A stretch of 64,000 bases of DNA from an uncultured Roseobacter sp. (lineage in GTDB: Bacteria > Pseudomonadota > Alphaproteobacteria > Rhodobacterales > Rhodobacteraceae): NCBI RefSeq assembly GCF_947493125.1, contig NZ_CANLQB010000004.1, forward strand, positions 310,001 to 374,000, read 5' to 3'. Shown here piece after piece: positions 30,326 to 41,312 of this stretch. The stretch's first letter is position 1; every line of letters begins with the position of its first letter. The translations under genes and the position numbers were made by a program. The notes under the pieces are model-generated. The model was given only the letters and a program-made list of their open reading frames with translations, was not told the origin of the DNA and ran no database searches.

Positions 30326-31015
30326 CTACCCCAATGCGTATCCAGCACCTCGGACAGTCCTGAGAGGATCTGAGCCGCCGTGCTGCGTGAGCGCTTTGCG
30401 CAGCCGACCGATGTGAACGTCGACCGTGCGGGTATCGACATAGATGTCACGCCCCCAGACCCGATCAAGCAGCTGCTCGCGCGAAAAAACACGCCCCGGC
30501 TTTTCCATAAAGGTCGAGAGCAGCCGGAATTCGGTTGGGCCCAGCTTCAGTTCACTGTCGCCGCGGTTGACGCGGTGGCTCACGGAATCGAGAACGATAT
30601 CCTCGTACTCCAACCGCTCACCAGCCGCTGCCGGCCGCACGCGCCGCAATTGGCTGCGCACACGCGCCATCAGTTCGATTACCGAATATGGTTTGATGAC
30701 ATAATCGTCCGCGCCGGTCTCAAGCCCGCGGACACGGTCCACCTCTTCAGAGCGGGCCGAGAGCATGATGATCGGGATGGCCCGCGTCTCTGATTTGATC
30801 TTGAGCCGACGGCAAACCTCGATACCTGACAGGTTCGGCATCATCCAGTCCAAGACGATCACGTCGGGCGCTGTCTCGTCGACCAGCATCAGCGCTTCTT
30901 CACCATTCTCTGCACGGCTGACTGCAAAGCCTTCCGCTTCGAGATTGTAGGCCAGAACCTCGCGTTGCGCAGGCTCATCCTCCACCACCAGAACTCGGGG
31001 TTGATCGGCGGACAT
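30326..31015 (-). CDS. phoB: phosphate regulon response regulator PhoB
   Basis: PhoB activates the Pho regulon when phosphate is scarce. The 229-residue protein has a receiver domain with D56 (VIVLDWMMPN), a K in the IIMLSARSEEVDRVRGLETGADDYVIKPY end, and an OmpR-type winged helix (KLGPTEFRLLSTFMEKPGRVFSREQLLDRVWG). Unlike E. coli it is the last gene of the pst-phoU series, two bases after phoU, so it shares the PHO-box promoter and is autoregulated. Its kinase PhoR is encoded about 5.7 kb upstream, before pstS. Confidence 0.95.
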   Translation of the reverse strand: MSADQPRVLVVEDEPAQREVLAYNLEAEGFAVSRAENGEEALMLVDETAPDVIVLDWMMPNLSGIEVCRRLKIKSETRAIPIIMLSARSEEVDRVRGLETGADDYVIKPYSVIELMARVRSQLRRVRPAAAGERLEYEDIVLDSVSHRVNRGDSELKLGPTEFRLLSTFMEKPGRVFSREQLLDRVWGRDIYVDTRTVDVHIGRLRKALTQHGGSDPLRTVRGAGYALG

Positions 31016-31017
31016 GT

Positions 31018-31728
31018 CTACGATCCTTCTGCTACGAGCGACGTCTTGTCCGCCTTCGGACGGGCGTCTTCGGGATGTTCGCCCGTCACCAGATAGACAA
31101 CCTGTTCGGCGATGGACGTGACATGATCGCCCATGCGCTCGATGTTTTTCGCGATGAAATGAAGGTGCATGCAGGCGGTGATGTTCCGCGGATCTTCCAT
31201 CATAAACGTCAGGAATTCCCGAAAAAGCGCATTGTACATCTGATCGACATCCTTATCGCGGTTGATGACTTCCAGGGCCCACTCCGCGTCACGCTGGATG
31301 TACGCGTCCAAGGCATCCTTAAGCATCCGCTCCACCTCGCGCGACATGCGGCGCAAGGCAGAACTGCTGTCGTCCACAGGCGCCATCTGAGACAGAACGC
31401 CGGTGCGCTTTGCCATATTCTTCGCGTAATCCCCTATGCGCTCAAGGTTTGCGCTGATTTTGATCACACTCAGGATCAATCTTAGGTCCCGCGCCGTCGG
31501 GGCGCGCAGGGCGATGACACGCGCCGCTTCCTCGTTGATCATCTCCTCGAGATCGTCGATGGCCTTGTCGCCCCGGCGCACCTGATCCGCGAGGTCTTCA
31601 TCGCGGGTGTCCAAGGATTGCGCGCCGTCGCGGATCGCAGCTTCCACGAGGCCGCCCATCTTCATGATCTGCGCTTGAATGGCCTCCAGATCGCGGTCGA
31701 AGGCCGAAGCAATGTGTTGATCCTGCAT
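31018..31728 (-). CDS. phoU: phosphate transport regulator PhoU
   Basis: PhoU links Pst transport activity to PhoR and keeps the regulon off under phosphate excess. The 236-residue protein shows two PhoU three-helix repeats, with metal-binding DKAIDDLEEMINEEAARVIALRAPTARDLR in the first half and NIERMGDHVTSIAEQVVYL in the second. The ATG at 31726-31728 (MQDQHIASAFD) fits family starts, although its ribosome site is poor; it begins four bases after pstB ends. It is followed by phoB. Confidence 0.95.
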   Translation of the reverse strand: MQDQHIASAFDRDLEAIQAQIMKMGGLVEAAIRDGAQSLDTRDEDLADQVRRGDKAIDDLEEMINEEAARVIALRAPTARDLRLILSVIKISANLERIGDYAKNMAKRTGVLSQMAPVDDSSSALRRMSREVERMLKDALDAYIQRDAEWALEVINRDKDVDQMYNALFREFLTFMMEDPRNITACMHLHFIAKNIERMGDHVTSIAEQVVYLVTGEHPEDARPKADKTSLVAEGS

Positions 31729-31732
31729 ATGA

Positions 31733-32530
31733 TTATCCAATTCGACCAGTGATGTAGCTTTCGGTGCGCGAGTCTTCCGGGTTCGTAAAGATTGTCCCTG
31801 TTTCACCGTACTCGACCAGATTGCCAAGATGAAAGAAGGCGGTTTTCTGGCTGACCCGGGCAGCCTGCTGCATGGAGTGCGTCACGATCACCACGGAATA
31901 GTTCTGGCGCAACTCGTCAATCAACTCCTCCACCTGCGCCGTCGCAATCGGGTCGAGCGCGGAACAGGGTTCATCCATCAGCAGCACTTCGGGCTCCGTG
32001 GCAATCGCCCGCGCAATGCAAAGCCGCTGCTGCTGCCCGCCGGAGAGGCCTGTGCCGGGCGCGTGGAGCCGGTCTTTCACCTCGTCCCAGATGGCACCCC
32101 GACGCAGGGCCCGCTCGACGATATCGTCCAGCTCGGCCTTGTTCTTGGCCAGCCCATGGATCCGCGGACCATAGGCCACGTTGTCATAGATCGACTTGGG
32201 GAACGGATTGGGCTTCTGAAACACCATGCCCACCTTGGCACGCAGTTGCACCGGGTCGACCCGCTTGTCGTAGATATCCTCTCCGTCGATGTGAATGTCG
32301 CCTTCGACGCGGCAAATATCAATCGTGTCGTTCATCCGGTTCAGACAACGCAGAAACGTGGACTTTCCGCAGCCCGACGGGCCGATGAAGGCGGTGACGG
32401 TCTTGTCCTGAATGTCGACATCCACATCCTTAATGGCATGGTTGTCTCCATAATAGACCTGAACCCCTCGCGCGGCGATTTTGATGGCGTTGGTGTCCAC
32501 GTCTCTCTCCAGTATTCTCATGTCGTTCAT
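31733..32530 (-). CDS. pstB: phosphate ABC transporter ATPase PstB
   Basis: PstB powers high-affinity phosphate uptake. The 265-residue protein has Walker [10 protein letters not shown] near residue 50, the Pst-typical [22 protein letters not shown], signature LSGGQQQRL, Walker [14 protein letters not shown] and the switch histidine VTHSM. The ATG at 32528-32530 follows GGGGGAG seven bases earlier; the longer open frame upstream overlaps pstA and is not coding. It lies 14 bases after the pstA stop. Confidence 0.97.
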   Translation of the reverse strand: MNDMRILERDVDTNAIKIAARGVQVYYGDNHAIKDVDVDIQDKTVTAFIGPSGCGKSTFLRCLNRMNDTIDICRVEGDIHIDGEDIYDKRVDPVQLRAKVGMVFQKPNPFPKSIYDNVAYGPRIHGLAKNKAELDDIVERALRRGAIWDEVKDRLHAPGTGLSGGQQQRLCIARAIATEPEVLLMDEPCSALDPIATAQVEELIDELRQNYSVVIVTHSMQQAARVSQKTAFFHLGNLVEYGETGTIFTNPEDSRTESYITGRIG

Positions 32531-32544
32531 AACCTGTCTCCCCC

Positions 32545-33902
<1,358 letters not shown>

Positions 33903-33906
<4 letters not shown>

Positions 33907-35390
33907 TCGTATTGCTCCCGGTATTTGCGCACGATGTAGAGGGCCAGCACATTCAGCCCCAGCGTCAGGACAAAGAGGGTCAGACCCAGCGCGAATGCCA
34001 CCAGCGTCTCGGGGCTGGCGAAATCGGTGTCGCCGGTCAGCTGGCTGACAATCCGCGTGGTGATCGTTGTCATCGCTTCCAGCGGGTTGAGCGAGAATTT
34101 GGCGATGGCCCCTGCCCCCAGAACCACAATCATGGTCTCGCCGATGGCGCGGCTCGCGGCGAGCAGCACGGCCCCCACGATGCCCGGCAAGGCCGCCGGA
34201 AGCACCACCTGACGGATCGTCTCCGAGTGGGTCGCGCCCAGACCGAACGAGCCGTCTCGCATCGCTTGGGGCACCGCATTGATAATGTCGTCGCTCAGCG
34301 AAGACACGAATGGGATCAGCATAATGCCCATGACCAGACCGGCTGTCAGGACGGCCGTGGCCCCGCTCATCCACTCCACCCCGAGCAGACCGTCATCGCC
34401 CCGTCCAAAGACGCTGACAAGCGCAGGGCCAACAGTCAGCAGGGCAAAGAGCCCGTATACGATGGTGGGAATACCGGCGAGTATCTCCAGCAGCGGTTTG
34501 GCTGCAGACCGGACTTTGGGACCCGCGTATTCGCTGAGGTAGATCGCGGCAAAAAGACCAATCGGCACCGCCACCAGCAGCGCGATGAAAGAGATGTAGA
34601 GCGTGCCCCACAGTAGGGGCAGGATCGACAGATCGCTGTCACCGCGGAAGTTTGGCGCCCAGCTGCCGCCAAAGAAGAAATCCGTCCAAGGGTGCAGGCG
34701 GAAGAAGTTGATGCTCTCGAACAGCATCGACAGCACAATACCGATGGTGGTCAGGATCGCCAGCGAGGCTGCCAACATCAGCAGGCCAAGCGCCCCGCGC
34801 TCCACAGTATTACGCGCGCGAAAGTCCCCATTGGTGACAAAGATCGCCGCAGCGCCACCCACAAGCGTCATTGCGCCCACGACGAGCACCATCCAGAAGG
34901 TGCCGATCTCGGATTTTGACCGATATTGCTGAGCCGCCTGCAGCACCTCGGGTTCGACATTTGACCCCAAGGCCACACCAACTCCGCCCAGGATGCTGCG
35001 CACGTCTTGTTCTTCGGTCCGGATGGTATCGGCTTCTTCTTCGGTGAGCGCCCCGCGCTCCACAGCGATGTCCAGACCTTCGGCCACACGGCGCACATCG
35101 CTCATCACCAGCGCGCGGGAAGAGCCTTCGCCAACAACGCGGTCGGGAATCAACTTGAAAACCGAGTTTTCAATCATCATCGGCTGCGCGAGCAGCCAGA
35201 TCACCATCACGCCGAGAGCGGGCACTGCGGTAAACATCGCGGCATTGTAGCCGTAGTAGTTCGGAAGCGAGTGAAGCAGGCGCACATCGCCATCGACAGT
35301 CGCGCTCGCACGGGCGCGGGCGGCCACAAAAGCCAGCGTCGTCAACACCAGCACGGCGACAATCAGATATCCGGTCCACCCAAGTGCCAT
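33903..35390 (-). CDS. pstC: phosphate ABC transporter permease PstC
   Basis: PstC pairs with PstA to form the phosphate channel. The 495-residue protein has an N-terminal helix, a helix near 50-70, a long soluble loop (about 75-180, FKLIPDRVVGEGSSRALVMSD), and then the permease core with SLSDDIINAVPQAMRDGSFGLGATHSETIRQVVLPAALPGI, the EAA-type coupling loop. It is longer than E. coli PstC (319 aa) owing to the loop, in parallel with the enlarged PstA. A stem-loop separates it from pstS. Confidence 0.93.
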
Positions 35391-35420
35391 ACGGCCACCC
35401 CATTCTTGTCACGTGGTCAA

Positions 35421-35454
35421 CCGAAGGCAACCCATACTGCCTTCGGCTTTTTTT
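35421..35454. terminator. stem-loop between pstS and pstC
   Basis: CCGAAGGCA (35421-35429) and TGCCTTCGG (35438-35446) form a perfect 9-bp stem around ACCCATAC. On the plus strand it is followed by C and seven Ts, a good intrinsic terminator; on the minus strand (the pst direction) only TTG follows. It may hold back readthrough from pstS or stabilise its message, and may stop antisense transcription. Confidence 0.6.
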
Positions 35455-35468
35455 CCACCAGGATCGGT

Positions 35469-36524
35469 TTAGGTGTTGCCGCCCAGGACCGCTTCATCTG
35501 CGACGGCAGATTGCGTCTCTTCCAGCTTGGGGTCGGCCACCAGACCGTATTCGGCCAAAGGCCCGTCGGGACCGGCGATCTCATCCGCCACGAAGAACTC
35601 CGCGAACTCCTTCAACCCCGGGATCACGCCGATGTGCGCCTTCTTCACGTAGAAGAACAGCGGGCGCGAGACCGGGTATTCACCGGTTGCGATGCTCTCG
35701 GTCGACGGTGTCACACCCGACATGGTCGCAACCTGCAGCTTGTTGGTGTTGTTCTCATAAAACGCCAGACCGAAGACGCCGATGCCGTCCTTGTTGCTTT
35801 CGATGCGGGCCAGCGTCTCGGTATAATCGCCGTCAATATCGACCGACTTGCCATCAGTCCGCAGACCGATGCAGGCTTTCTCCGCTGCCTTCTCGTCGTC
35901 GCCATTCGCAGCTTTGAACGCGTCGAAGTCTCCGGTCGCTTCACAGCCCGCCAGGATCACCTTGTCCTCGAAGACTTCGCGGGTGCCGTGCTTGGTGCCC
36001 GGCACAAAGGCCTGGATCGGCTGCGCTGGGAAGTCCGGGTTCACTTCGTTCCACATGGTGTAGGGGTTGGCGACGATCTCGCCGTCGACGACGACCTGAT
36101 CGGACAGCGCCTTGTACCAGTCGGTCGGCGTGAACTCGAAGGAGTTGCCGTTGATGTCGGAGGCGAAGACAATGCCATCGTAGCCGATGCGCACCTCGAT
36201 GATATCGGTCACGCCATTCTCCGCGCAGACGGCGACCTCGCTGTCCTTGATGGCGCGCGAGGCGTTTGCGATGTCGATGGTGTTTTCCCCGACACCTTCA
36301 CAAAAGCGCTTGAGACCCGCGGAGGACCCACCGGATTCGACAACCGGTGTTGGGAATTCAAAATTTTCGCCAAAAGCTTCGGCGACGATGGACGCATAGG
36401 GCAGCACGGTGGAGGAACCGGCAACTTGCACCTGATCGCGCGCGGCAGCGGTCGTGGCAGACATGGCCGCAACGGCAAGCGCGGATGTGGTGAGTTTAGC
36501 AAACGACATGATATCTCCTGTCAT
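35469..36524 (-). CDS. pstS: phosphate-binding protein PstS
   Basis: The periplasmic phosphate-binding protein of the Pst system. The 351-residue precursor has a signal peptide (MSFAKLTTSALAVAAMSATTAAA). The phosphate-binding loops follow: VAGSSTVLPYASIVAEAF near residue 31, ESGGSSAGLKRFCEG near 62, and KHGTREVFEDK near 170. It is the first gene of pstSCAB-phoU-phoB, 76 bases after the PHO box. Confidence 0.95.
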   Translation of the reverse strand: MTGDIMSFAKLTTSALAVAAMSATTAAARDQVQVAGSSTVLPYASIVAEAFGENFEFPTPVVESGGSSAGLKRFCEGVGENTIDIANASRAIKDSEVAVCAENGVTDIIEVRIGYDGIVFASDINGNSFEFTPTDWYKALSDQVVVDGEIVANPYTMWNEVNPDFPAQPIQAFVPGTKHGTREVFEDKVILAGCEATGDFDAFKAANGDDEKAAEKACIGLRTDGKSVDIDGDYTETLARIESNKDGIGVFGLAFYENNTNKLQVATMSGVTPSTESIATGEYPVSRPLFFYVKKAHIGVIPGLKEFAEFFVADEIAGPDGPLAEYGLVADPKLEETQSAVADEAVLGGNT

Positions 36525-36599
36525 TGTCCTGATTTTCGAATCTGATCACCCTCATGGCGATCTTGAACCCGGGTGGTACGGTGCTCGCACAATGCTTTT

Positions 36600-36628
36600 G
36601 TGACAGTTACGTAACAGTTTTATGACGC
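36600..36628 (-). promoter_or_regulatory. PHO box upstream of pstS
   Basis: On the minus strand three 7-bp PhoB half-sites follow each other at an exact 11-base period: GCGTCAT (36628-36622), CTGTTAC (36617-36611) and CTGTCAC (36606-36600), with AAAA and GTAA between. This matches the CTGTCAT-n4 repeat bound by PhoB dimers, and lies between phoR and pstS. Confidence 0.88.
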
Positions 36629-36726
36629 TGTTTCCGAAAATACGGACCGTCGGTTACTGTTCTGATCTGATTATCTTTTTCGACAACAACCTTTAGGTGA
36701 AGCGGACGCTTTTCTACGAGAGGATG

Positions 36727-37791
36727 TCATCTTGGAGGTGAGTCGCCACGCCCTTGGGCGATCTTTAACGGCAGGACGACCGTGAATTGCGCACCGTGTC
36801 CCAACTGGCTTTCGACCCTCAGGCGGCCTCGGTGACGATTGATGATGTGTTTTACAATCGCCAGACCAAGCCCCGTGCCGCCAAGAGCTCGACTACGATG
36901 ATTGTCCGCACGGTAGAAGCGTTCCGTGAGCCGCGGCAGGTGGATCGTGTCGATACCGGGCCCGTAGTCGATCACATGCACACGCACACCTGCAGCCCGC
37001 AAAGAAGGGTCGCGCTGAGATGGTTCGATGCGCACGGTCACCCGACCGCCTGACGCGCCGTATTTGATCGCATTTTCAATAAGGTTGGTGAAAACCTGCA
37101 TCAACTGGTCGGGATCGCCGGTGAGTTCGACGTCGCTGTCGCCGAACTCTGGTTCCAGAACAACGCCTGCATCATCAGCCAGGTGCTTCAATGTCCGCAG
37201 GACCGAGGAGAGTAGTTCGGTCAGGTTCACATGATCCCGCGGGCGCACCCGCTCATCGCCCTCGACGCGGCTCAGCGACAGCAAGTCGCCGACCAGCCGG
37301 TTCATGCGCCCGGCCTCACCTTCCATGATATCGAGAAACCTGTCGCGCGCAGCGACATCGTCACGCGCCGGGCCACGCAGGGTTTCGATGAACCCCATGA
37401 GCGCGGTCAACGGCGTCCGCAGCTCGTGGCTGACATTTGCAACGAAGTCTCTGCGCATCTGTCCCGCCTGTTCCAGGTGCGTGACATCCAGAAAGCACAG
37501 AAGGATGACGCGCTGCTCCGCAACCGGACGAGCGGTCACCTGAAAGGTCGTGTCCTGAACCCCATCGTTGGCGAGATACTGCGCCACCCGCGGGCGGCTG
37601 TCCCGAAGCACGGCCTCGACCGCATCGATCAGCGCGGGCTGCCGCAGCATGGTAACGAAGTTGCGCCCTTCGATCCCCTGCCCGATCAATCCGCGGGCGT
37701 CTTCATTTGCTCCCACGATCCGCTCACTGCCGTCAATAAGAAGCGCGGGCAGCGGCACCGCCTCGAGGATCTGGGACAGGGCCTGGCTCAT
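36727..37791 (-). CDS. phoR: phosphate-sensing histidine kinase PhoR, no membrane segment
   Basis: The 354-residue kinase has an N-terminal PAS domain (about 5-110), HisKA with H122 in FVANVSHELRTPLTALMGF, and HATPase motifs NLIENAIKYG, DYGPGID, ERFYRADNHRS and GTGLGLAIVKHI. The VSHELRTPL box and the F-box are PhoR-like and it sits beside pst-phoB. No hydrophobic helix is visible before the PAS domain, unlike E. coli PhoR, so it may be soluble or held at the membrane by PhoU/Pst. It ends a tight run yicC-gmk-gammaCA-PLP enzyme-phoR, upstream of the PHO box. Confidence 0.85.
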   Translation of the reverse strand: MSQALSQILEAVPLPALLIDGSERIVGANEDARGLIGQGIEGRNFVTMLRQPALIDAVEAVLRDSRPRVAQYLANDGVQDTTFQVTARPVAEQRVILLCFLDVTHLEQAGQMRRDFVANVSHELRTPLTALMGFIETLRGPARDDVAARDRFLDIMEGEAGRMNRLVGDLLSLSRVEGDERVRPRDHVNLTELLSSVLRTLKHLADDAGVVLEPEFGDSDVELTGDPDQLMQVFTNLIENAIKYGASGGRVTVRIEPSQRDPSLRAAGVRVHVIDYGPGIDTIHLPRLTERFYRADNHRSRALGGTGLGLAIVKHIINRHRGRLRVESQLGHGAQFTVVLPLKIAQGRGDSPPR

Positions 37792-37806
37792 CCTGGCGGG
37801 TCTCTG

Positions 37807-38994
37807 TCAGCTGTGCGTCGCGGCAGCGATGGCATCTTGGAAAACGGCGCAAAGCGCCTCGGGATCTTCCAACCCGACCGAGACGCGAAAGAAGCCTTCA
37901 GACATACCCAGTTCGGCGCGCTTTTCCGGGGAAAGCGCCCTGTGGGAGGAAGAGGCGGGATGCGAAATCGTTGTCCCGACATCGCCGAGGGTCGGCGCAA
38001 AGCTCAGCCCCTCAGCCGCGCGTGTGAAGGCATTGGCCACAGTGCGGTCACCGGTCAGCTCAAAGCTGACCATATTGCAGAACTGCCCGGCCAGGAGTGT
38101 TTTTGCCCGGGTGTGATCCGGGTGGTCCGGGCGCCCGGGATAGATCACGCGGCGCACACCCGGGAACTCCGCCAGAGCGTCGGCCAATTGAGCGGCAGTT
38201 GCCTGCGCCCGGTCGAAGCGCAACTCGAATGACAACAGGCCGCGTTCGGCCAGCCAGCAGTCGAACGGGCTGGGTGTCATCCCCGCCGTCACTGTGAAGA
38301 CACGCAGGCGGTCGTTGAGCGTTGCATCGCGTGCCGCGACATAGCCCAACGTCACATCCGAATGTCCCGCAAGCAGCTTTGTCAGGGAATGAATGACAAT
38401 ATCCGCGCCCCAGTCGAAAGGACGGATCGCGCGTGGTGTGGTGAAGGTATTGTCAACTACGAGGAGCACGCCCGCCTCCCTGCAAAGCGCCGCCAGACCT
38501 TCGAGATCGGCCACGCGCAGGGTCGGGTTGGATGCCACCTCGATCACGATCATGCGTGTCTCGCGGCGAAGAGCTGTGCGCATGGCCTCGGTATCACCGG
38601 GATCAACCAGGGTGGTTTCGATCCCGAGGCGCGGCAGATCCTCCGTCATCATGCGCAGGGACCGCCCATAGAGCTGGTTTCCCCCGATCACATGGTCTCC
38701 GGCCCGCGTCAGACCCAGCAAGACCGCCGAGACCGCGCCCATGCCGGAGCTGGTGACCACGCCCATCTGCGGGGCTCCTTCGAGCCGGTCGATGCGCTTC
38801 GCCACGACATCCGCATTCGGGTGGCCTTCACGCGCGTATGTGTAACCCTTCAGATCACCGTCGTACTGCCGGTCCAGCATATCCGGGGTATCGGACGCGT
38901 AGACGACCGACGGGCTCAGCGGCGTGACGACGGGGCGGCTGGCGCTCTCGGGCAGCGCGTCAGGGCGCACCAAGGATCCTTTTTCGTTTTTCAT
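37807..38994 (-). CDS. Cys/Met metabolism PLP-dependent enzyme (cystathionine lyase/synthase family)
   Basis: The 395-residue protein has the family fold: the phosphate-binding SSGMGAVSAVLLGLTRAGDH near residue 85, the DNTFTTPRAIRPFDWGADIV segment with the PLP Asp near 182, and the lysine that binds PLP in HSLTKLLAGHSDV near 206. It could be a cystathionine gamma-synthase, beta- or gamma-lyase or O-acylhomoserine sulfhydrylase; the sequence alone does not settle it. It starts one base after the gamma-carbonic anhydrase gene and is followed by phoR after 15 bases. Confidence 0.85.
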   Translation of the reverse strand: MKNEKGSLVRPDALPESASRPVVTPLSPSVVYASDTPDMLDRQYDGDLKGYTYAREGHPNADVVAKRIDRLEGAPQMGVVTSSGMGAVSAVLLGLTRAGDHVIGGNQLYGRSLRMMTEDLPRLGIETTLVDPGDTEAMRTALRRETRMIVIEVASNPTLRVADLEGLAALCREAGVLLVVDNTFTTPRAIRPFDWGADIVIHSLTKLLAGHSDVTLGYVAARDATLNDRLRVFTVTAGMTPSPFDCWLAERGLLSFELRFDRAQATAAQLADALAEFPGVRRVIYPGRPDHPDHTRAKTLLAGQFCNMVSFELTGDRTVANAFTRAAEGLSFAPTLGDVGTTISHPASSSHRALSPEKRAELGMSEGFFRVSVGLEDPEALCAVFQDAIAAATHS

Positions 38995-38995
38995 G

Positions 38996-39523
38996 TCAGC
39001 ACCCTACAGGCCGCAGCTCATCTCGAAACCGGCGCATATTTTCCTGATAGTGCAACGCGCTGAGCGTCAAGCCGCGGATCGCCTCTTCGTCCAGTTGACG
39101 GACAACCTTGCCGGGCACACCCATGACGAGGCTTCCGTCCGGAATGACCTTGTTCTCGGTGATCAGCGCGCCGGCCCCGATCAAACAGTTCTTGCCGATC
39201 CGCGCACCGTTCAACACCGTCGCCCCCATCCCGATCAGAGAGTTGTCTCCAATTGTGCAGCCATGCAGCATGACCTTATGCCCGATGGTGCAATTCTCGC
39301 CAATGGTCAGCGGGTATCCGGCATCAATGTGAAACACGCAGTTTTCCTGAACGTTCGAGCCCTTGCCCACGCGGATCTCTTCATGATCCGCGCGGATGGT
39401 GGTGCCGAACCAAACCGATGCCGCCGCCTCGAGCACCACCTGTCCGACCAGGTTGGCATCCGGCGCCACCCATGTGTCATCATGCAGGATCGGTTGGTGA
39501 TCTCCCAAAGCATACAGGGTCAT
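38996..39523 (-). CDS. gamma-carbonic anhydrase family hexapeptide protein
   Basis: The 175-residue protein is a left-handed beta-helix of the gamma-CA/PaaY group, with hexapeptide repeats ([45 protein letters not shown]). The metal histidines are in RADHEEI and GHKVMLHGC. Whether it hydrates CO2, hydrolyses thioesters or is a structural homologue is open. Its ATG overlaps the gmk stop by four bases. Confidence 0.88.
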   Translation of the reverse strand: MTLYALGDHQPILHDDTWVAPDANLVGQVVLEAAASVWFGTTIRADHEEIRVGKGSNVQENCVFHIDAGYPLTIGENCTIGHKVMLHGCTIGDNSLIGMGATVLNGARIGKNCLIGAGALITENKVIPDGSLVMGVPGKVVRQLDEEAIRGLTLSALHYQENMRRFRDELRPVGC

Positions 39524-40164
39524 GACAGCTCCTCGAATTCGGATTGCAAGCGGCGCACGTGCTCGGTCAGCTCCGGCTGCTGGCTGCGGCGCAGGCGTGT
39601 GGCGGAGATGATGGTCTTCAGCTGCGCCTCGGTCTGGTCCAGATCGTCGTTCACGATCACGAAGTCATAGGCGCCCCAATGGCTGATCTCGTCCCAGCTC
39701 TTCTCCATGCGGCGGGAGATGGTCTCGGCGTCATCCTGACCGCGCGTTTCCAGCCTCTGCCGTAGCTCGCGAATCGAGGGAGGAAGCAGAAAGATGGACA
39801 GCGTGTGCAGACCGAGGGACGAGTTGGTGATCTGCTGCGCCCCCTGCCAGTCGATGTCGAAGAGGACGTCGCAGCCCCGGTCGATGGCCGCCTGCACCGG
39901 TGGTTTGGGCGAGCCGTAGAAGTTGCCGAAAACATGAGCATGTTCCAGCATGCCACCGGCGCTGACCTTTGCTTTGAAAGCGGGTTCGTCGACAAAGTGA
40001 TACTCGCGCCCGTCCACTTCGCCCGGTCGGGCCGGACGCGTCGTGGCGGAGATGGAAAATTCGATCTCCGGATCCCAGTCGCGCAGGCGCCGGGCCAGGG
40101 TTGACTTGCCCGCACCGGAAGGCGAGCTGAGGATGATCAGGAGACCGCGGCGACGGGCTGTCAT
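39520..40164 (-). CDS. gmk: guanylate kinase
   Basis: Gmk phosphorylates GMP to GDP. The 214-residue protein has the P-loop [15 protein letters not shown] near residue 12, the GMP-binding [22 protein letters not shown] near 37 and [11 protein letters not shown] near 100. It is three bases after yicC, a pairing common in proteobacteria, and overlaps the next gene by four bases. Confidence 0.96.
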   Translation of the reverse strand: MTARRRGLLIILSSPSGAGKSTLARRLRDWDPEIEFSISATTRPARPGEVDGREYHFVDEPAFKAKVSAGGMLEHAHVFGNFYGSPKPPVQAAIDRGCDVLFDIDWQGAQQITNSSLGLHTLSIFLLPPSIRELRQRLETRGQDDAETISRRMEKSWDEISHWGAYDFVIVNDDLDQTEAQLKTIISATRLRRSQQPELTEHVRRLQSEFEELS

Positions 40165-40167
40165 GGT

Positions 40168-41058
40168 TTACTCCACATTCTGAACTTGCTCGCGCATCTG
40201 ATCGATGACGGTCTTCAGCGCGAGGCCGCAACGCGTCAACTCCGTGTTCTGAGCTTTGGCGCAGAGCGTATTGGCCTCGCGATTGAATTCCTGCATCAGA
40301 AAATCGAGCTTGCGGCCCACTGGCCCGCCCTCGGCGATCAGATCGCGCGCGGCCTCCACGTGCGCGGCGAGACGATCAATCTCCTCGGTCACGTCCGATT
40401 TGACCGCAAGCAACGCCAGTTCCTGGGCCACACGGTCCGGATCGGCCGCGTCGCTGCTGTCCATCACCTTGGCAAGATTGCGGCCCAGCGTTTCAGACAG
40501 CGCGTCCGCGCGCGCCTCGGCAAGCGTTGAAGCCTGCTCCGTCAGTGCCGCAATCTCGTCCAGCTGGGCCGTCAGGAGTTTGCGCAACGCCGCGCCCTCC
40601 GCATCGCGCATGGCATTGAAGTCGGCCAAAAGCGCCGTGGCCTCTGACATCAGAGCGGCGGCCAGCGGGGCTGCATCGTCTTCGTTGCCGGCCTGTTCCA
40701 ACACGCCGCGCACCGCGACAATATCCGCCGCGCGTGAGGGCGCCAAAGCCACGCCTGCCTTTGCTGCATGCGCTTCAACCGAGACCATCGCCTTCAGAAC
40801 TGAGGCAAGCTGAGCCTCGTTGATCTGCAGCGCACCGGCTTCATCGTCCCGGGTCATGCGGAGCGACAATGTGAGGTTGCCACGCCGCACTTCGGAGCCA
40901 ATCAGCTTGCGCAGGCCGACTTCGAGCCCGGTGATCCAATCCGGCACCCGCACCCGCAGGTCGAGCCCCTTGCCGTTCACGGATCGCAGTTCCCAGTCCC
41001 ACGCATGAGGAGGCAGACTGCCGCTGGCAGATGCAAAACCAGTCATGGAACGGATCAT
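40168..41058 (-). CDS. yicC: YicC family endoribonuclease
   Basis: YicC proteins are RNases implicated in small-RNA and message turnover. The 296-residue protein shows the N-terminal MIRSMTGFASASG, the ELRSVNGKGLDLRVRVPDW segment, and the conserved C-terminal DUF1732 domain (KLDFLMQEFNREANTLCAKAQN). AGGGGC six bases before the ATG at 41056-41058 sets the start; the longer open frame is upstream leader. It heads the yicC-gmk-gammaCA-PLP-phoR run. Confidence 0.93.
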   Translation of the reverse strand: MIRSMTGFASASGSLPPHAWDWELRSVNGKGLDLRVRVPDWITGLEVGLRKLIGSEVRRGNLTLSLRMTRDDEAGALQINEAQLASVLKAMVSVEAHAAKAGVALAPSRAADIVAVRGVLEQAGNEDDAAPLAAALMSEATALLADFNAMRDAEGAALRKLLTAQLDEIAALTEQASTLAEARADALSETLGRNLAKVMDSSDAADPDRVAQELALLAVKSDVTEEIDRLAAHVEAARDLIAEGGPVGRKLDFLMQEFNREANTLCAKAQNTELTRCGLALKTVIDQMREQVQNVE

Positions 41059-41312
41059 GTAATTGCCCCTTCGGCCGTCACCTGTGCCAGCCTTATGGCG
41101 ATTTGCAGGCGCAGAGCAACCCCTCAGCGCCGTCCCGCCGATCACGGTCCAACCGCCCGAGAGTTAACCAAATATAAAGATATCAAAGCATTTCTTTAAA
41201 AATATTGGTATTAAGACTCCAGTAACCAGTTCAGGACTGTGCTAAGACGACAACGGCGCCTGACATTGAAAACATATGAACGCAGGCACCGCATTTTGAG
41301 AAGGGGTGGGCG

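Noticed and set aside
33907-34374. Upstream extension of the pstA frame by 156 codons
   Set aside because: This part overlaps pstC in another frame and is Arg/Gly/His-rich; the ATGA start at 33906 is normal for the operon.
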